Assembly (NCBI GenBank): GCA_020635535.1 | Contig: JACJZP010000010.1 | Coordinates: 45,070 to 109,069, forward strand | Direction: 5' to 3' | DNA: 64,000 bases | Source: Flavobacteriales bacterium | GTDB lineage: Bacteria; Bacteroidota; Bacteroidia; UBA10329 | Part shown: in pieces, positions 33,842 through 42,025 of the stretch | Layout: each line of letters begins with the position of its first letter | How positions within the stretch are numbered: the first letter of the stretch is position 1 | The notes under the pieces: generated by a model | What the model was told of the DNA's origin: nothing | The model's database searches: none | What the model saw: only the letters and a program-made list of their open reading frames with translations | Translations under genes and position numbers: made by a program

Positions 33842-36211
33842 TTAGAAATTGATGCGGTACAACAGCATCGGGAACAACCCCAACTGGTTCACATCCACCA
33901 ACTTATTCTCTTTGGCGTTGTACGTCTTATTCAGCGGGTTTTTCTTGTTGGTCACGTTCTGAATATCGAACGCCAATTCCTGCGTCACTTTTCGGCCAAT
34001 GCGCTTGTAGCCCACACGCACGTCCAATCGGTAATACGGCTTGAACTGCTCTGAAAACGCAAGGTCGTTGCGGTAGACCGCTTCGCCCGCCAAAGCGGAA
34101 GCTTCTTCATCGATAGGGGTGTATCGAGAACCTCCCGCAAGCGTGAACTTGAGGTCGAACAACAGGTAATTGCTGGTTTTGTGTTCGCGGTTCTTGAACA
34201 GTTGCAGCTCGTATCCGCCCAACGCGTTCACCACATAATTGCCGTTGAAAGCGGTGTTTCGGGTAATGCCATCGCTTGCCGTGTACTTCGAATCGTAGAG
34301 CGAACCCGTCAGCAGCCAGTAGTAACCTTTGGTCAGAAACTTCTCGAATGTGAGTTCAAGCCCGTAGTTGTTTCCCGTTCCATTGTTGGTCATTCTTTCG
34401 GGCTCATCTGCGTTGAATCCGCCAAAATTCAGTGATGAATACGAACTGCTGTCTGCATCGACAATCGCATTGTGAATGTGCTGGTAGTAGGTTTCGGCTT
34501 TCAATCGCATGTTGTTCGGCAACGACCAATCGTAACCCAGAACGAAGTGCTGACTTCGAACGAAATCCAGGTTCTTGTTGGGCGTGGTCGTGTTTCCGTT
34601 CACGTCCTCATCCACATTGAAATAAACCGCCATCGGAGCCATCTGGCTGTGCATGCCATAACCCATCGAAAGGCTGTGTTTCTCGGTCACTTTCCATGAC
34701 AGACCCCAGCGCGGCTCAATGGAGTAGGAGTTGTTGAGCGTGAGGTACTGCCCGTGAACGCCCGTGTTCATCGTCCATTTGTTGTCGAATTTCCATTGCC
34801 ACTGGGCGTATGGTTCAATGAGACCCGTTACGCCATTAAAATCGGTCAGCGTCATGTATCGGTTCCACTGATTGTTGAACACGCTGTCCTTCATTATGGT
34901 GTAGAAAACGCTTCCGCGCGCGCCCACTTTCAGACTGTGTTTGGCGTTGAATTTCTTCTTGTAAAAGAAAGCGGCCTGAAAGCGATGATTTTGAAAATCG
35001 CTGCGATACCAATCGTGGATGCTTCGTTCAGAATCGAGGCTGTCAACCACATTTCTGTTCACGATGGAACTGGCCGCCAGCGTGAATTTGGTGTAGGCAT
35101 TCTTCGGGAGAATGTATGTGTGCGTAAAGCCGACCACACCGAGCAGGTTCTTGTTGCGTACATCGCTGTCGCCACGCCCATAAAGATTGTAATTGGCGGT
35201 GTCTTTTTCTTCGCTTGCCAGGAGGTTGATGCTGCTGATGCCGCCCATTCCAAACGCTTCAAAAATGCCCGCTTTCTTAGTTGGGAAACGCACTTTGAAG
35301 TTCAGATCTTGATACTGCGGAATGGCAGAACCCGTTCCGAAATCCAAGCCCATCAACCCCAACAGGCCAAGCGTGGAATAACGGTAGTTGATGAGGTAGG
35401 ACGAACCTTGCTTTTTGGAGAATGGACCTTCGGCACCGAGCTCCACACCGTTGAAACCCAATTGCCCCAGAAACTGGTGTTTTTCGTTGTTTCCCGAACG
35501 GAGTTTAAGGTCGAAGACGCCAGAAACCGCGTTGCCATATTCTGACGGAAAGGCCGAGGTCATGAAATCGGAATTGGCAAGAACGTTGCCGTTAAGCATG
35601 CTCACAGGGCCGCCCGTTGCGCCCATATTCCCGAAGTGGTTCGGGTTCGGAACGTCCACGCCATCCAATCGCCAAAGCAATCCCAACGGAGAATTTCCTC
35701 TGATAACGATGTCGTTCTGTGCATCATTCGCACTTCGGATGCCCGCGAAATTGCTAGCCATTCGCGATACATCCTGACGCGCGCCTGCAAAACGGTCGGC
35801 CTCTTCTGTAGAAAAGACCCGTGCCGAAACCGTGCTCATGGAATTCATGGGTTTCTCCTTCTCGCGACTGGCACTAACGACCACTTCGTCCTTCTGTGTT
35901 ACCTGTTCTTCCAGTTCAATATTCAGCACCAATTCTTTTCCGCTGGTAAGCACAAGCCCAGAAAGAACGGCTGGATTGTAGCCGAGATATGACACCTTGA
36001 TGTCGCATCGGCCAACGGCCACATTTTCCAATTTGAACTTACCGTCAATGTCTGTAGAAGCACCGATAATCGGGTCGGAGTCGAGAAGAATGACGGTGGC
36101 ACCGATCAGCGGGACTTTGCTTTCCACGTCCGTGATGGTTCCGCGGATGGTTTCGGTCTGTGCAAGCGCTGCGTTGCACGCAAGAATGAATAAAAAGGTT
36201 AAACGTTTCAT
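33842..36211 (-). CDS. TonB-dependent outer-membrane receptor with carboxypeptidase-regulatory-like domain
   Basis: 789 residues with signal peptide (cut after AALAQ). Residues about 20-105 are a CarboxypepD_reg-like beta sandwich (GTITDVESKVPLIGATVIL), then the plug (DVSRMASNFAGIRSANDAQN, DIVIRGNSPLGLLWRLDGVD), then a beta barrel ending in an aromatic strand (LLYRINF). TonB box-like residues precede the plug (DEVVVSAS). No SusD partner is adjacent, so the ligand could be a siderophore, vitamin, peptide or glycan. It is divergent from the dehydrogenase pair. Confidence 0.93.
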   Translation of the reverse strand: MKRLTFLFILACNAALAQTETIRGTITDVESKVPLIGATVILLDSDPIIGASTDIDGKFKLENVAVGRCDIKVSYLGYNPAVLSGLVLTSGKELVLNIELEEQVTQKDEVVVSASREKEKPMNSMSTVSARVFSTEEADRFAGARQDVSRMASNFAGIRSANDAQNDIVIRGNSPLGLLWRLDGVDVPNPNHFGNMGATGGPVSMLNGNVLANSDFMTSAFPSEYGNAVSGVFDLKLRSGNNEKHQFLGQLGFNGVELGAEGPFSKKQGSSYLINYRYSTLGLLGLMGLDFGTGSAIPQYQDLNFKVRFPTKKAGIFEAFGMGGISSINLLASEEKDTANYNLYGRGDSDVRNKNLLGVVGFTHTYILPKNAYTKFTLAASSIVNRNVVDSLDSERSIHDWYRSDFQNHRFQAAFFYKKKFNAKHSLKVGARGSVFYTIMKDSVFNNQWNRYMTLTDFNGVTGLIEPYAQWQWKFDNKWTMNTGVHGQYLTLNNSYSIEPRWGLSWKVTEKHSLSMGYGMHSQMAPMAVYFNVDEDVNGNTTTPNKNLDFVRSQHFVLGYDWSLPNNMRLKAETYYQHIHNAIVDADSSSYSSLNFGGFNADEPERMTNNGTGNNYGLELTFEKFLTKGYYWLLTGSLYDSKYTASDGITRNTAFNGNYVVNALGGYELQLFKNREHKTSNYLLFDLKFTLAGGSRYTPIDEEASALAGEAVYRNDLAFSEQFKPYYRLDVRVGYKRIGRKVTQELAFDIQNVTNKKNPLNKTYNAKENKLVDVNQLGLFPMLLYRINF

Positions 36212-36284
36212 GATTTGATCGATTAGGGTTTGGTGATTGATTTCTAATTCGGCAGCAAATCTGAGGAGGTCGATCTGCTTAAAA

Positions 36285-36326
36285 GTTCCGAATTACCCGT
36301 TGTGGTTCCGATATGTAATTCCGAAC
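36285..36326. promoter_or_regulatory. 12-bp inverted repeat with a third half-site, upstream of the dehydrogenase pair
   Basis: GTTCCGAATTAC (36285-36296) and GTAATTCCGAAC (36315-36326) are inverted copies with one mismatch, spaced 18 bp. A third TTCCGA lies inside the spacer (36306-36311). It sits in the 196-bp divergent region between the receptor and the first dehydrogenase, 82 bp before that ATG. This layout is typical of a regulator site; which regulator is unknown. Confidence 0.45.
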
Positions 36327-36407
36327 GCACACTTGAGATTGCGAACCTTGGTGCAGAACTGGCCCTGCACCTTTGTCAGCGTAATCAAAACCAAAAACAC
36401 ATACATC

Positions 36408-37391
36408 ATGAAAGCAATTATCACAACAGCCTACGGATCGCCAGAAATTTTCAAAGTAGATAACGTAGCAAAGCCAACGGCCAAGCCCAATGAGATCCTG
36501 ATCAGAATTCACGCATCATCAGTTACCAAAGCAGACACCATGATGCGCACGGGTAAACCTTATATCGGTCGGTTGATGATCGGTCTTACCAAGCCGAAAA
36601 ACCCGATCTGGGGAACAGGTTTCGCTGGAGTTGTAGAGTCAGTTGGTGCTGAGGTAACTCAATTCAAAGCGGGCGATAAGGTTTTCGGTGAGAACATCGA
36701 TACCATGGGAACTTATGCAGAGTATGTGACGGTTCCAGAAGATTGTGTAGTGGCTCATTTGCCTGAGAACATCAGTTTTGAGGAAGCCGCGGGCATGTGC
36801 GATGGAGGCGTCACTTCGCTCAACTTTCTCCTCAACTTGGGCAACATCAAACCAGGAATGAAAGTGCTGATCAATGGCGCTTCTGGCGCATTGGGAACTG
36901 CAGCCGTTCAGATTGCGAAGCACTTCGGTGCTGAAGTAACAGGCGTTTGTAGCACCAAGAATGTTTCGCTTGTGTGGGAGTTGGGTGCCGATCACGTTAT
37001 CGATTACACGCAGCACGATTTCACCGAAAACGAAAACAGTTACGACCTTATCTATGATACAGTCGGGGTGCGTTCGTTTGCCGATTGCCGCGATGCACTG
37101 ACAGAATATGGCGTGTACGCATCTCCAGTGCTGGGAATGCCATTGTTGGGCGACATGATGGTGTCATCGGTTTTCGGAAACAAGAAAGCCAAGTTCTCAG
37201 CCACGGGTGCGTTGCCTGCGAAAGAGATCAAGCGATTGCTTGCCATCCTTATCGAGATCATCGAAGCAGGAAATCTGATCGGAATTGTGGACAGAACCTA
37301 TTCCTTGGAAGATGTTGTCGATGCGCACGAGTACGTGGACAAAGGACACAAAACGGGCAATGTGGTGCTGAAGCCATCGGTTGCCGCCTGA
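36408..37391 (+). CDS. Medium-chain dehydrogenase, quinone-oxidoreductase-like (zinc-free)
   Basis: 327 residues from the ATG at 36408; the longer open frame adds 57 implausible residues. GroES-like N-domain (ILIRIHASSVTKADTMMRTG, GTGFAGVVESVG) and Rossmann domain with GASGALGTAAVQIAKHFGAE. The zinc ligands of alcohol dehydrogenases are absent, so an NAD(P)H-dependent quinone or enone reductase is likely. Followed 25 bp later by a paralogue. Confidence 0.9.
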   Translation: MKAIITTAYGSPEIFKVDNVAKPTAKPNEILIRIHASSVTKADTMMRTGKPYIGRLMIGLTKPKNPIWGTGFAGVVESVGAEVTQFKAGDKVFGENIDTMGTYAEYVTVPEDCVVAHLPENISFEEAAGMCDGGVTSLNFLLNLGNIKPGMKVLINGASGALGTAAVQIAKHFGAEVTGVCSTKNVSLVWELGADHVIDYTQHDFTENENSYDLIYDTVGVRSFADCRDALTEYGVYASPVLGMPLLGDMMVSSVFGNKKAKFSATGALPAKEIKRLLAILIEIIEAGNLIGIVDRTYSLEDVVDAHEYVDKGHKTGNVVLKPSVAA

Positions 37392-37416
37392 TCCATCCAT
37401 CTGAAAACATTACAAA

Positions 37417-38376
37417 ATGAAAGCAGCAGTTTATACCAAATACGGAACGCCAGAGGTGGTGCAGGTTAAGGAAGTGCCGAAGCCCGTTACGCAGGAAAAT
37501 GAGATTCTTGTAAAGGTTGAGGCCGCCACCGTAACCGCTGGAGATTGGCGGATGCGTGCTGGAAATCCGTTCGCCATTAGATTGTACAACGGGTTATTCA
37601 AATTGAAGAGAACCATCCTTGGGCACGAGTTTTCGGGCGTGGTGGAAAGCGTTGGGAAGAACGTAACGCAGTTCAAAGTGGGCGATGCCGTTTTCGGAAC
37701 AACAGGTGATGGTGCAGGGGCACATGCCGAATTCGTCACCGTTCCCGCAGATTGCATCATTGTCAGGAAGCCTGATGACATTCCGCACGAAAAAGCCGCT
37801 GCATTGCCAGTTGGTGCGCTTACCGCGCTGTATTTTCTACAGCAGGCCAACGTTAAGAGAGGTCAGAAGGTGCTGATCCATGGCGCATCTGGAAGCGTTG
37901 GAACCTATGCCGTGCAATTGGCAAAACATTTCGGTGCGGGGGTGACCGCAGTTTGTAGCGGTACCAATGTAGAATTGGTACGTTCGTTGGGTGCAGATAA
38001 GGTCATCGATTACCGAAAGGAAGATTTCACTACGCAAACCGACACGTACGATATTGTGTTCGATGCGGTTGGAAAAGCATCATTCAGCAAGAGCAAGAAT
38101 ACATTGAAACTGAAAGGGACATTCCTAACGGTGGCCATGAGTTTGCCGTTGATGTTTCAGTTGGTTTTGACTTCTATTTCGGGACGATACAAGTTGATCT
38201 CTACTGTGTCCAAGCCAACATTGGAAGACCTTCAACTCATTGCAGAGCTGGCAGAGAAAGGAGCGATCAAACCAGTTATCGACCGAACATTTCCATTATC
38301 GGAAATACGGAAAGCGCACGAACTGGCCGAAACAGGACACAAGAAGGGAAATGTGGTTTTGAAGCCAGTTGCTTGA
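37417..38376 (+). CDS. Medium-chain dehydrogenase, second copy
   Basis: 319 residues. Same architecture as the gene upstream: ILGHEFSGVVESVGKNV and GASGSVGTYAVQLAKHFGAG. Blocks such as AVQxAKHFGA and VVESVG are shared, so this is a tandem duplication that has since diverged. Zinc ligands are again missing. The two are probably one transcription unit under the inverted repeat at 36285. Confidence 0.9.
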   Translation: MKAAVYTKYGTPEVVQVKEVPKPVTQENEILVKVEAATVTAGDWRMRAGNPFAIRLYNGLFKLKRTILGHEFSGVVESVGKNVTQFKVGDAVFGTTGDGAGAHAEFVTVPADCIIVRKPDDIPHEKAAALPVGALTALYFLQQANVKRGQKVLIHGASGSVGTYAVQLAKHFGAGVTAVCSGTNVELVRSLGADKVIDYRKEDFTTQTDTYDIVFDAVGKASFSKSKNTLKLKGTFLTVAMSLPLMFQLVLTSISGRYKLISTVSKPTLEDLQLIAELAEKGAIKPVIDRTFPLSEIRKAHELAETGHKKGNVVLKPVA

Positions 38377-38397
38377 TTCATCCGAAAGAACAACGAA

Positions 38398-38553
38398 ATG
38401 GAAAAGAAGAAAGAAGCGGAATACATAGGCATTGGCCTTGTTTTCGGAACCGCAATTGGGATAGCATTGGACAACTTGGGCGTTGGTATTTCGATGGGGA
38501 TTGCAATTGGCGCAGCCATCGCATTCTCAAAACAGGAGAAGAATAAAGAATGA
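38398..38553 (+). CDS. 51-residue glycine-zipper membrane protein
   Basis: MEKKKEAEYIGIGLVFGTAI begins a 51-residue protein whose middle is a GxxxG-rich hydrophobic segment (GIALDNLGVGISMGIAIGAA) with a charged tail. The start is 21 bp after the dehydrogenase stop, and its stop overlaps the next gene's ATG by 4 bp, which argues it is translated. Probably a small inner-membrane protein of one or two helices. Confidence 0.75.
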   Translation: MEKKKEAEYIGIGLVFGTAIGIALDNLGVGISMGIAIGAAIAFSKQEKNKE

Positions 38554-39455
38554 AAATCATGAAAAACACATTAGAACCAAGCTGGCTTGACAGGCAGCAA
38601 TATCCATTCACGAATCGATACATACAGCTTGATGCTGGGAAAATGCACTACGTGGATGAAGGCGAAGGCGAAACGCTGCTCTTTGTGCATGGAACGCCAA
38701 CGTGGTCGTTTCTTTACCGAAAGTACATTCAGGTATTATCGAAGAACTACAGGTGTATCGCCATTGACCATATTGGTTTTGGATTGTCGGAAAAACCTGC
38801 TGACTTTGATGGAACGCCACAGTCTCATTCGGAAAATCTGAGCGCGTTCATCGAAAAGCTCAACCTTACAAATATTACACTCGTTGTGCATGATTTTGGT
38901 GGACCGATCGGTCTTTCTTCCGCCATTCAGAATCATCACAGAATCAAGCAGATTGTCATGTTCAATACGTGGCTTTGGGAGACCAAGAATAACCTACAGG
39001 CGCAAAAAGTGGATAAGGTCATTGATAGCGCCATCGGAAAATTCATGTATCTATGGCTCAATGTCTCACCAAAGCTGCTGATCAAGCAGGGCATTTCAGA
39101 TAAGAAAAACCTCACCAAAGAAATTCACGCTCAATACATCAAACCATTCCCAGACAGAGCTTCAAGATTATCACTTTGGAACATCGGGAAAGCACTTGTA
39201 GGTTCTTCAGATTGGTACCAACAGCAGTGGCAGAATTTGGATGTTCTGGCCGACAAACCGTGGCTTATTCTCTGGGGCAAGAAGGATGCATTCATTACGA
39301 CCGAATATCTCCAGAAATGGAAGCAACGATTGCCAAAAGCCGTGGTAAAAGAATACGAGTCGGGTCACTTTCTTCAAGAAGAAAAACCTACCGAAACGAT
39401 TGAGGCGATCAGGAGGTTTATGAGCCAAGGCACTGGCAAGGCGATAAGTGGATAA
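38550..39455 (+). CDS. Alpha/beta hydrolase of the haloalkane dehalogenase/epoxide hydrolase group
   Basis: 301 residues. Nucleophile Asp115 sits in VVHDFGGPIG, the oxyanion loop is HGTPTWSF (47-54), the acid is probably in WGKKDAF and the base His in SGHFLQEEKP. True haloalkane dehalogenases place Asn or Trp at the HGN position and Trp right after the nucleophile to bind halide; here these are Thr49 and Phe116. Dehalogenation is therefore doubtful, and epoxide hydrolase or another esterase-like activity is as likely. An ATG three codons in (MKNTLEPSW) could be the true start. Confidence 0.88.
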   Translation: MKIMKNTLEPSWLDRQQYPFTNRYIQLDAGKMHYVDEGEGETLLFVHGTPTWSFLYRKYIQVLSKNYRCIAIDHIGFGLSEKPADFDGTPQSHSENLSAFIEKLNLTNITLVVHDFGGPIGLSSAIQNHHRIKQIVMFNTWLWETKNNLQAQKVDKVIDSAIGKFMYLWLNVSPKLLIKQGISDKKNLTKEIHAQYIKPFPDRASRLSLWNIGKALVGSSDWYQQQWQNLDVLADKPWLILWGKKDAFITTEYLQKWKQRLPKAVVKEYESGHFLQEEKPTETIEAIRRFMSQGTGKAISG

Positions 39456-39474
39456 TAGGTAACTTTTGCCGATC

Positions 39475-40506
39475 ATGAACAAGAATCGAATCACTTGGGG
39501 GATTAGAATAGCACTTCTGATTGGCACCGTTGTCTCATTGTATTTCGTTCCGTGGATAATTGTCAAGGCATGGATTCTGCCATTGCCTGAAACTGTTCAA
39601 GAGCAGGTTGATGAAGCAGTTGAGCTCGGATTGAATGGGGTTATCGTTTACGTTGACAAGGCTGGAGCGCCACCAGCATTTTATACCGCTGGTTGGCATG
39701 ATCCTAAAGCAAAAATTCCTGCAAGAGCTGATGCTTACTTTAAAATTGCGAGTATCAGCAAGCTTTATACTGCGGTGGCGATTACGAAATTGGCCAGTAG
39801 CGGCAAGCTGTCTCTTGACAAGACCGTGGCAGATTACTTTCCTGCGTTGAAAGGCAGAATAGAATATGCTGATAAGATCACTGTCAGGATGCTCGTTCAG
39901 CATCGAAGCGGCATTCCCAACTTTACCGATACACCTGATTATTGGGCTGCGCCAAAAGCAACGAGCGAAGAAAAGCTGGCTTTGATTCTTGATAAACCTG
40001 CCAATTTCGAACCCGATCAAGACTACGAGTACTGCAACACGAACTACCTGTTGCTTGCCGAGCTTATGGACAAGGTTCTTGGTTATCCTCACTTTGACTT
40101 CATCCAACAGGAAATTCTGAATCGATTGGAACTCAAAAACACCTTCAGGTCGGTAACGGAGGTTGATCCTGATGATATGATGAGTGGGTATCATCAAGGG
40201 CATCCTCATGACCTCAGATCAGATAACATTGGCATGGTTGCCACTGCCGAAGATGTTGGTGTTTTTTTGAGGGCTTTGAATGATGGAACGCTATTCGATG
40301 AAGGCGAAAACGAAATCTATTCATCTGTGTATAAGTACAGTCACTCTGGCTGGGTGCCTGGGTACATGAGCTTCGCGAACTATTATGAAGAAACGGATGC
40401 GGTGGTTGTTCTATTTACGAACACAACCGACCGCAAACTGTATTTGTGGAATGTGTCGGAATTGGTTTGCGGTCGGATAGGACGGATTCTTCAAAATTCA
40501 GTCTGA
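39475..40506 (+). CDS. Membrane-anchored serine beta-lactamase-like hydrolase
   Basis: 343 residues from the ATG at 39475 (the open frame starts at a TTG three codons earlier). An N-terminal hydrophobic segment (GIRIALLIGTVVSLYFVPWI) anchors or exports it. The class C/DD-peptidase triad is present: S93-I-S-K96 in KIASISKLYTA, YCN in DYEYCNTNY, and HSG in YSHSGWVPGY. Esterase, peptidase and lactamase activities all occur in the family; substrate unknown. Confidence 0.9.
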   Translation: MNKNRITWGIRIALLIGTVVSLYFVPWIIVKAWILPLPETVQEQVDEAVELGLNGVIVYVDKAGAPPAFYTAGWHDPKAKIPARADAYFKIASISKLYTAVAITKLASSGKLSLDKTVADYFPALKGRIEYADKITVRMLVQHRSGIPNFTDTPDYWAAPKATSEEKLALILDKPANFEPDQDYEYCNTNYLLLAELMDKVLGYPHFDFIQQEILNRLELKNTFRSVTEVDPDDMMSGYHQGHPHDLRSDNIGMVATAEDVGVFLRALNDGTLFDEGENEIYSSVYKYSHSGWVPGYMSFANYYEETDAVVVLFTNTTDRKLYLWNVSELVCGRIGRILQNSV

Positions 40507-40585
40507 TTATCTTAACTGTTATGTGCGTAGTAAACACTGATGAACATGGGGTCTTGTCAATCCTGCAGGCTGTCTGGTAGGATTT

Positions 40586-41275
40586 TCAGTTACGACTGAC
40601 CAACGTAGTCCCATAACTCCAACGTACCTCATCAGACGGTTTCCACAGATGGCCGCTTGTGCCAAGCTTACGTTGCGTTTCGGTTTTCTTCATTGAAATA
40701 TGAACGAAACCGGGCTGGTAAGCCTTTTCATAATCTATGTCTAGGTCAAACTTGTTCCAATAATGCGTAATGATGAAACGCCATTTGGCAGGAATGAAAT
40801 CGGCACTTATCTCGTGGTCAAATCTTTTGGCCAGATATTTTATCATGAATGTTTGCGCCTTGTCTGAAACAACGGCAACTTTCTTAAACCCATGCTCTTT
40901 GGCAATTTCCATAGAGTAGAATACATTTTCCAGACTATGTTCTGCTCGGTCTTCTATTATTATGTGATCGGGATCTATGCCAAGCTCAATGAGGTACAGT
41001 GCGTAAACCTCTGCTTCAACGTACGGGGTGTGCACCGCGCTTCCTGAAACAATAATGTTTTTGGTCTTGCCCTCTTTGTAAAGGTGGTATGCCCAATACA
41101 GTCGCACTTTATACATGGGGTTCATTTTCCCATTCGGTCGGAACGGATAACCGGGTACAATGATGGCATCATAAGGCTCTGTTACCTTATCTAATCTTCC
41201 ATCTGCAAAAGAGATTGATAAGATTCCCAAAGCGAGAATCAAGTTTAATAGAACGGCTTTCATCACTTTTTTCAT
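40586..41275 (-). CDS. YdcF/SanA-like DUF218 protein
   Basis: 229 residues from the ATG at 41275 (a TTG two codons upstream is also open). Signal peptide (cut after ISFA). The DUF218 fold is shown by DAIIVPGYPF, YKVRLYWAYHLYKEGK, NIIVSGSAV, EAEVYALYLIELGI and HIIIEDRAEHSLENV. DUF218 proteins are implicated in envelope processes but no enzyme activity is settled. Divergent from the tetR operon; a 25-bp inverted repeat lies right before its start. Confidence 0.85.
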   Translation of the reverse strand: MKKVMKAVLLNLILALGILSISFADGRLDKVTEPYDAIIVPGYPFRPNGKMNPMYKVRLYWAYHLYKEGKTKNIIVSGSAVHTPYVEAEVYALYLIELGIDPDHIIIEDRAEHSLENVFYSMEIAKEHGFKKVAVVSDKAQTFMIKYLAKRFDHEISADFIPAKWRFIITHYWNKFDLDIDYEKAYQPGFVHISMKKTETQRKLGTSGHLWKPSDEVRWSYGTTLVSRN

Positions 41276-41283
41276 TTTCAAAC

Positions 41284-41308
41284 GAACAATGAATTAATTG
41301 TATTGTTC
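41284..41308. promoter_or_regulatory. GAACAAT-N11-ATTGTTC inverted repeat before the DUF218 gene
   Basis: Perfect 7-bp arms (41284-41290 and 41302-41308), 8 bp upstream of the DUF218 ATG and 8 bp from the TetR-type palindrome. Probably a separate operator in the shared intergenic region. Confidence 0.4.
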
Positions 41309-41315
41309 ACGAAAT

Positions 41316-41338
41316 TAATAGCAATACTATTATTTTTG
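41316..41338 (+). promoter_or_regulatory. TetR-type palindromic operator fused to the tetR -7 box
   Basis: TAATAG-N5-CTATTA (41316-41332) is a perfect inverted repeat. Its last TA begins TATTTTTG (41331-41338), an exact TAnnTTTG, 19 bp before the tetR ATG. A bound repressor would cover the -7 box. The same 23-bp arrangement recurs at 46655-46677 with 21 identities. Autoregulation by the TetR protein is inferred. Confidence 0.6.
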
Positions 41339-41357
41339 CAAGCATAAACATTTACTC

Positions 41358-42023
41358 ATGCACACGCAAATCGGAATTATTGTAAATGATGGCGTTTTTC
41401 TGAAGGATCCGGAAAGCAGTGAACTTGGAAGAAGCATAGTGGAAGGGGGTATTGATCTGGTAGATGAGATCGGTTTCGAGGCCTTCACCTTCAGAAAATT
41501 GGCGCAGCGCATCGGAACTACAGAGGCTTCGGTTTACCGCTACTTTGAGAGTAAGCATCGGTTACTTCTTTACCTTTCTTGCTGGTATTGGCGGTGGATG
41601 GATTACAGATTAATGTTGGCAACGGCCAATATTGATTCGGCCGAAGAACGTCTCAAACGGGCTGTACGGGTATTGGTACAGCAGGTAGAACAGGATAGTG
41701 AGTTCTCGCATATCAACGAGGTCAAACTCAATCGTATTATTATCAGTGAGTCTTCCAAGGCCTATCTCAATAAGATGGTTGATCAGGAGAATAAGGGGGG
41801 ATTCTTTGCAGATTACAAAGAGTTAGTGCAGCGTGTAAGCGACATCATTATAGAGGTGAACCCAGAATATAAGTACCCTCATATGCTGGTCTCTACCATA
41901 ATTGAGGGAGCCCATTTGCAGCGCTACTTTGCAGAACACCTGCCAAGACTAACAGATGTGGTGGACGGAGAGGATGCCGTAACACAGTTCTGCTTGCAAA
42001 CCATAAGTAAAACCATTACGTGA
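41358..42023 (+). CDS. TetR/AcrR-family transcriptional regulator
   Basis: 221 residues. HTH at about 25-75: DLVDEIGFEAFTFRKLAQRI, then GTTEASVYRYFESKHRLLLY is the standard TetR pattern. The C-terminal ligand domain is unlike any I can name. First gene of an operon with an ABC exporter, HlyD-like adaptor and TolC-like channel; it probably represses that operon through the palindrome just upstream. Inducer unknown. Confidence 0.93.
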   Translation: MHTQIGIIVNDGVFLKDPESSELGRSIVEGGIDLVDEIGFEAFTFRKLAQRIGTTEASVYRYFESKHRLLLYLSCWYWRWMDYRLMLATANIDSAEERLKRAVRVLVQQVEQDSEFSHINEVKLNRIIISESSKAYLNKMVDQENKGGFFADYKELVQRVSDIIIEVNPEYKYPHMLVSTIIEGAHLQRYFAEHLPRLTDVVDGEDAVTQFCLQTISKTIT

Positions 42024-42025
42024 AG

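Noticed and set aside
34754..35545. A 263-codon open frame antisense to the TonB-dependent receptor
   Set aside because: Shadow frame without recognisable features; the receptor's barrel strands lie on the other strand.
36237..36407. 57-residue N-terminal extension of the first dehydrogenase
   Set aside because: The family starts at the internal MKAIITTAYG; the extension overlaps the inverted repeat and has no homology-like character.
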